A stretch of DNA of 64,000 nucleotides from Epinephelus fuscoguttatus. Its lineage: Eukaryota > Chordata > Actinopteri > Perciformes > Serranidae. The notes under the pieces are model-generated. The model was given only the letters and a program-made list of their open reading frames with translations, made no database searches and was not told where the DNA came from. The stretch covers positions 8,518,826-8,582,825 of the forward strand of contig NC_064770.1 of the NCBI RefSeq assembly GCF_011397635.1. The letters are read 5' to 3'. The translations under genes and the position numbers were made by a program. Positions 60,101 to 64,000 of this stretch are shown in pieces. Each line of letters starts with the position of its first letter. Within the stretch, counting starts at the first letter, position 1.

Positions 60101-60654
60101 CTGAACATCAGCTAATCAATTTAACAACTTATTGTTGCCACTCTAGTTTGGACCAAAGTCCAACAGACATTTCCGTCCATTAAGCCAGGCTGCTGAAGTG
60201 AGTTGTTAATTAGTCGTTAAAAAGACTGCAGAGTTCGAAAATTAAAATTCCTAATCCCAAATCCTTTTTCTGTTTATTGTGCAGAATGTGTCGTCATGGC
60301 AGCGGAGAATAAAAGTGAAGCAGACAGCAGCAGCAACAGCATCACCGTGAGGCTGCAGAGCAAAGACAGAGACTCTTCACAGGAGTTCTCTCTACGCAGA
60401 GTTCGTAGCTCCTCTTCTCTCCGTCATCAACTTTATGTTTGTTTTAACAACAGGACACACACCAATGTTGTAATAATCTGTGTGTGTTTCAGGACGCACC
60501 ACTAGGCTCTATCTTCACCCAGTACCTGTCCAGGATGTCGATAAACGCTCAGAGTAAGGTACGCTTCCACTTCGATGGCTGCAAAGTGAAACACAGCCAG
60601 ACACCAGCTCAGCTCGACATGGAGGACGGAGACATCATCGAAGTTTGGATTTAG
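50054..60654 (+). CDS. nfatc2ip: NFATC2-interacting protein (NIP45), SUMO-like domain protein
   Basis: Exons are 50054-50068, 53009-53107, 53315-53375, 53451-53592, 55046-55126, 58730-58952, 59072-59216, 60285-60400 and 60493-60654, giving 347 residues (human about 419). The protein belongs to the Rad60-Esc2-NIP45 family, which couples SUMO to genome stability and, in mammals, to T-cell cytokine transcription. The N-terminus is disordered, with a basic KPPPKRRRIL (about 14-23, nuclear targeting) and a SUMO-interacting-motif-like IIALSDSEEDE (79-89). DKKLRAVNSLL (about 136-146) is a conserved helix. SUMO-like domain 1 spans about 189-260 (IPLKIRCRTD; VTQLSIILNVPPPRLLLL). Domain 2 spans about 274-347 (ITVRLQSKD; VRFHFDG; LDMEDGDIIEVWI). 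There is no terminal diglycine. The exon 8 donor is weak (AGA|GTTCGT). Intron 1 carries an interrupted MITE. Confidence 0.96.
50712..52420. mobile_element. AGTAAAAGTACT-type MITE, copy B, split by a TTAA element
   Basis: The halves 50712-50920 and 52141-52420 align with copy A (2445-2670 and 5591-5758). The right edge reads TTACTACTTAAGCACTGTAC and ACTTGAGTAAATTG. It sits in nfatc2ip intron 1. Confidence 0.7.
50921..52140. mobile_element. piggyBac-type TTAA MITE
   Basis: The 1,220-bp element has inverted ends AGGGCCAGTGTGTAA and is flanked by TTAA at 50917-50920 and 52141-52144. Copy A at about 2615-2625 shows the uninterrupted site (GGTTTAAGGTTG). A TTAA duplication with short TIRs points to the piggyBac group. 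Inside are a TA array (51060-51103) and a minus-strand frame (51375-51629) rich in Asp/Glu, starting MDDFERDFEEFLVADTVPEP, perhaps a captured or ancestral exon. No transposase core is present. Confidence 0.88.
53755..54365 (+). mobile_element. L2-like LINE 3' fragment
   Basis: The decayed frame still reads VFITSCLDYC, then LSKHQLVQN, and ends in a GAGCACCTTGTAACTTG...AAAGTGCTAAATACATAAA tail. That is the closing part of L2-clade reverse transcriptases and their 3' UTR. Stops and frameshifts are frequent. It lies in nfatc2ip intron 4. Confidence 0.75.
54480..54945 (+). mobile_element. LINE 3' tail
   Basis: The sequence has repeated GCACTTTAGCACTT and GTGCAAT strings, then GGACGAAAGATGGAAATTAG, and finishes in TGTACTGTCCCTGTTTAAAA. 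It resembles the untranslated tail of another fish LINE. No coding sequence is preserved. Confidence 0.45.
56886..56943. repeat. three tandem 19-bp units
   Basis: CATATCAAAGTGGACCAGG is repeated three times without change. It is intronic in nfatc2ip. Confidence 0.9.
57165..57229 (-). repeat. tRNA-like sequence 1 inside the element
   Basis: The minus strand reads TTAGCTCAGTGAGATAGAAG (A box) and GAGTTCAAGCCTC (B box) with tRNA-like spacing. Stems are poorly paired and no CCA-adjacent acceptor stem forms, so this is a tRNA-derived repeat unit rather than a functional tRNA gene. Confidence 0.55.
57583..57646 (-). repeat. tRNA-like sequence 2 inside the element
   Basis: This is the second tandem unit. 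The minus strand reads TTAGCTCAGAGTGGTAGATG (A box) and GGATTCGAGCCTC (B box, a good match). It is better preserved than unit 1. Confidence 0.6.
59776..60145. mobile_element. AGGGCTGCAAC-type element holding a LINE tail
   Basis: The left end is CAGGGCTGCAACAATA. The right end, reverse-complemented, reads CTAGAGTGGCAACAATAAG. Between them, about 59965-60055 is a LINE-like tail (TGTAAAGCACTTTGAGCTAC, GAAAGGTGCTAG). It is intronic in nfatc2ip. Confidence 0.45.
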
Positions 60655-61690
60655 ATTAATTTCATTACATGGATAATATGTATATAAAAAAAATAGAAAA
60701 TCACTTGTTGGTAGTTCAGTCACTTTATTTGTAAAAGTCAATTATTTTTAAATGCTGAAAGTACAAAGATACAAAGACAATGGGATTATATGTTTACAAA
60801 CTATTCAAATCTTTTTTTAAAAATCTGACTGTAAACATAAAAGCCATTAAATGACTGTATAATTGTAAATTTATTGTAATTCTTTTTGTGACTGTACAAT
60901 AACTACTTACTTTTTTGCTGTTATTGAAATAATTAAAGGAGTAGAAGTTACTCTGTAAGAAAACTCACAGGTTGTAAGTCTGTAAGTGGAAGAGGAAGTA
61001 GATCCTTTAACCTTCCTGTTATCCTCAGATTCACTAATGTCTTGTCTTTAGGGTCAGTTTGACCCCAGCTGGAGCTATTAAACCTCTAGAAAAGGGTTAT
61101 AGTTGGGTCCCTCTCTTTTTTGCGATCATTATTATTATTATAAGTATTATTATATCGCTTCCCATGATTGCAAATGAATTCATCTTTGCACATATGTCCA
61201 GTTCCTCAATTAGAATTTGGGGCTAATAGTCCTGATGGTGGCGCTACAGCCATTGTCTAAGTTCAGAATTTTCAAAATGCATAACAAACTCATGAAATCA
61301 GAAGATGAGTTGAAAACATAAAACGAGTCTATCGTCCACACAAATGTCTTCTTGAGTTTATCATATGGTTTACTTAACCTTTGCAAAGTTGCTCCTTCAA
61401 AAAGTACCAAGAGTATTATTTTATTAGCTGTTATATCATCTGTTTTTGACTTTCCAAATGTAGTGAAAAAACTTCATCCAAGAAATCCATCACAGTGAGA
61501 TTACACGTATTCCTGTTGACGAGGCTTTTGATCCAGTGCAGCATTATCATTCATCATGAATCCATCTGAAATTCAACACTTTATAATTTGATTAAATTGC
61601 TTTGTAAGTTTAATCACAAATATATAGCAAAATTATACTGTATCATAATATTGTCTGTATGGCCCACTGCCACATTCAAGCATGAAGCCA
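60655..61690. other. nfatc2ip 3' flank and repeat fragments
   Basis: No canonical AATAAA follows closely. AATTAAAGG near 60933 and CATTAAATG near 60845 are weak candidates for the 3' end. 61000-61070 carries the AGGGTCAGTTTGACCCC motif of a common repeat. 61135-61400 is an inverted partial copy of the element at 57045-58535 (shared CAGGACTATT complement, GGTGGCGCTACAGC). Confidence 0.5.
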
Positions 61691-61692
61691 AC

Positions 61693-61951
61693 TAGGGCTG
61701 CAGTTGATTATTTTCATTGTCAAGCAATGTGACGATCACTTTCTCAATTGATAAATTAATCGTCTGGTCTATAGAATTTCAGAAAATAGTAAATAACGTA
61801 CATAATGTGTAATGAATTGCTTGTTTTGTCAAACCACAGTCAATAACCTAAAGATATTAAAGCAGCTATAATTTTTAAGGAATAATCAAAAATGGTTGCC
61901 AATTAATTTTCTGTTGATCAGTCAATCAACTGACAGATCTTGCAGCCCAAC
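61693..61951. mobile_element. AGGGCTGCA TIR MITE
   Basis: The left end is AGGGCTGCAGTTGATTATTT. The right end, reverse-complemented, is GGGCTGCAAGATCTGTCAGT. The inside has ATTAATCG-type motifs of a very common fish hAT MITE. The target duplication is not clear. Confidence 0.6.
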
Positions 61952-62039
61952 ATATGAAGTTATTACTGCTGATACAGCAACATGTGTCATGTGACTTGCT
62001 GTTATGGAGGTCATGTGACCTGCGGAGCGGCAGTTCGGT

Positions 62040-62266
62040 CAGATCCAATATGGCGGCGTTGCAGAATTGTCATCACTGAGGTGTCCTGAAGTAAATATTG
62101 AGTTTTATTTAAATGTCATTCAAGACACGGTGTTCACGGGAGGACTTTTTATTGTAAACCATCAGTATGGGTTCTGCATAGCATTCACAGCTCTGTGTGA
62201 GTGAGAAAGTACCTGGAGCGGCGGCAGAAAGAAGAAAGAAGCGTCAGCCCTGACTCATCCTCCCAG
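62040..62266 (+). promoter_or_regulatory. candidate promoter and first exon of a downstream gene
   Basis: AATATGGCGGC at 62047-62057 is an exact YY1 motif (AANATGGCGGC), which in vertebrates marks transcription starts of housekeeping genes on the sense strand. Local CpGs are raised. A donor CCCAG|GTAAAC ends a possible non-coding exon at 62266. The ATG inside the YY1 site opens only a nine-codon frame. The gene itself would lie beyond the window or in the final 1.7 kb. Human synteny suggests spns1 as one guess, but no coding evidence is present. Confidence 0.45.
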
Positions 62267-62269
62267 GTA

Positions 62270-64000
62270 AACAACACAAACAACAGGCGAACAGCCGCTT
62301 GAGTGTTTACAGCAACTGGCTTAACACTAGTTAGCTGCACTGTGAACCTTCGTGTGGACAATAAAATTAACCCAATTTGTTTTGTTTCAAAAACTGCGAT
62401 TTTCTTATTGCATCACATTCAGTTTTTATGGACGTATTTTCTATCATTCTTCGAAGGAGTTTCAGATGACATCGGTGTGGCTAATAAGCACTGTTGGATA
62501 TGTGTAAACGAAACATTGAGATAAATGTCACACCTAAAACTCTTAAAAGTAAGGTGTGGTTTGTTGGAAGGTTGGACACATAAAACTTAGGGAATCCTGA
62601 ATGGAGTCTGGCATGGCATCCCCCTGCCCAACTTTGCCTAAGTTGCATTGTGGCCAAGCGAGGTGCTTAAAACTGGCACAGTGTGCTGTTTTCTGCGTGC
62701 ATTTCTTTTGAAATACACTTTTGGTGGATTATATTTCGTCTGTCGAGTTCATCAGAGGGTCTGTTAAATATCTTGCGTCATATCGCGATAGATACACAGT
62801 GACGTTTGGTTGTAAAGAGGTACAACACTACCAGCAATCTGAATTGAGTTTGGAGTACTATGCTCTCTGTGCTAGTTTAATTCATTTTGAATCATCTAAT
62901 ATATCAGCCGAATTTATCATAAGACCCCATAAAATGTCCCAAACAATTTCTCAGCTGTCACAAAGTGACGTTTCATTAGTTGCAAAGCCAGATACATAAA
63001 ACTAACAAAATTGTGAATGTAGCCTGGGGTGCTATTCTGTCTGTGGTATTTCTTTTGATTTACCTAACATATCTGCTGATTCATCAGAAGACCCATTTAA
63101 ATGCCCCATGTTATACCTCAGGGATCAAAACATAATGTTAGGTTTGTTAACAAAGCGAGGTACATAAACCTGGCAGGAGTGGAGTTTGGAGTAGTGTCCT
63201 ACACCTGGGTTTGCTGATGGTAGTTTTATCAGTTACATCTTATTATTTACATGTGTACACCGTGTAAACATTTAAATGTCAGTCTGGGACAGCAGTAGTG
63301 TGGATTAGTGAGGCTCATATCTTGTACTCATAGCTCTTTGATAAATGAGACGTGTTTGCAAATGAGGCAAAGGTCAACACAACTGGTTGGCCACTCTTTA
63401 CATGCGGTGCACTCCTACAGTGTCGCCGTCTGTCCCTGTTTTTTTAAAAATCTATTAATTTTTTAATTGAGTAATTTTTTTTTGCAAGTCACATGGAAAC
63501 ATCAGAACAAGTGACCAACAAATACAAGGGACCAGCATGAAAACAAACAACAGGGGAACTGTCCTTTTTAAGTAGTCATTGGCCAAGTCCAAGAAGAATA
63601 GAGCAATAATATAATATAATCATGTCATGACAAGCTTTTCAGGACGTATATTGCTATTACTTATTGGTTAAAATCTTTACAGCTCTCTTAAATTTGTCTG
63701 ATTGTAAGGGATGGACATGAATTTAGTTTTTTTAAATAATTATTACAACATCGATACAGGGCCAGCAATGATTGATTTGTGACTAATATAAACCAATTGA
63801 TTGATTATTTGGTCAATAAAATGTCACAAAACAGTGACAAATAGTAGAGTCCATCACGGTGATGTCATCAGATGTGTTGTTTTGTCTGACCAGTAGTCCA
63901 AAACCCAAATATGTGCAGTTTAGTATCATAGAAAACAAAGACAGCCATCGAATCTTTAAAGAACTGGAACAACAGAATCCTTCATGTTTTTGCTTTAAAA
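62270..64000. other. AT-rich tail of the window, no gene seen
   Basis: If the exon at 62266 is real, this is its first intron. 63770-63990 contains AATTGATTGATTATTTGG and GTCTGACCAGTAGTCCAAA, motifs of the same AGGGCTGCA-type MITE family. No exon is seen. Confidence 0.35.

Overview
The window looks like nuclear DNA of a ray-finned fish, most probably a percomorph teleost. The support is three vertebrate genes with short GT-AG introns, many CA/TG, TA and GATA microsatellites, and a dense load of teleost-type repeats: hAT and other small terminal-inverted-repeat (TIR) elements, TTAA-type elements, tRNA-derived SINEs, L2-like and L1/Tx1-like LINE pieces, and a Penelope-like element. Taxon placement is inference; no species is claimed.

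Three host genes are secure. nupr1 (minus, 26635-26985, two coding exons, 74 aa) is a small stress-induced chromatin protein. sgf29 (plus, coding 35964-40099, nine coding exons after a non-coding first exon near 34973, 290 aa) is the H3K4me3 reader of the SAGA and ATAC HAT modules. nfatc2ip (plus, 50054-60654, nine exons, 347 aa) is a NIP45/Rad60/Esc2-type protein with two SUMO-like domains. From memory, NUPR1, SGF29/CCDC101 and NFATC2IP share human 16p11.2 with the same relative orientations, so this looks like a conserved synteny block. All three act in the nucleus on transcription, chromatin or SUMO-linked genome maintenance, but nothing here shows co-regulation. A likely fourth promoter and first exon (YY1 motif plus a splice donor) lies at about 62040-62266.

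Layout. 1-8.2 kb is nested transposons: a 1,012-bp hAT element with a perfect 8-bp target duplication and a BED-finger exon; a possible solo LTR; a MITE split by a 2.9-kb Penelope-like element with near-identical inverted arms; and a second hAT element with its own BED-finger exon. 8.2-25 kb is gene-poor: dispersed repeats, microsatellites, and a 1.1-kb minisatellite invaded by two TIR elements. 25-27.3 kb is nupr1 with a diverged tandem repeat in its 3' flank. 27.3-34.8 kb is intergenic, with two SINEs and several MITEs. 34.9-40.3 kb is sgf29, which carries a tandem duplication of its first coding exon. 40.7-49.7 kb holds unidentified spliced coding remnants on the minus strand, lying between two direct copies of a LINE-derived repeat. 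49.9-60.7 kb is nfatc2ip, with an interrupted MITE in intron 1 and tRNA-like repeats in intron 5. 60.7-64 kb is repeats and the candidate promoter.

I found no CRISPR array, rRNA gene, functional tRNA gene or coherent new multi-gene system. The strongest leads are the sgf29 exon duplication, the unidentified coiled-coil gene near 43 kb, the two BED-finger MITEs, and a pair of MITE copies that serve as each other's empty site.
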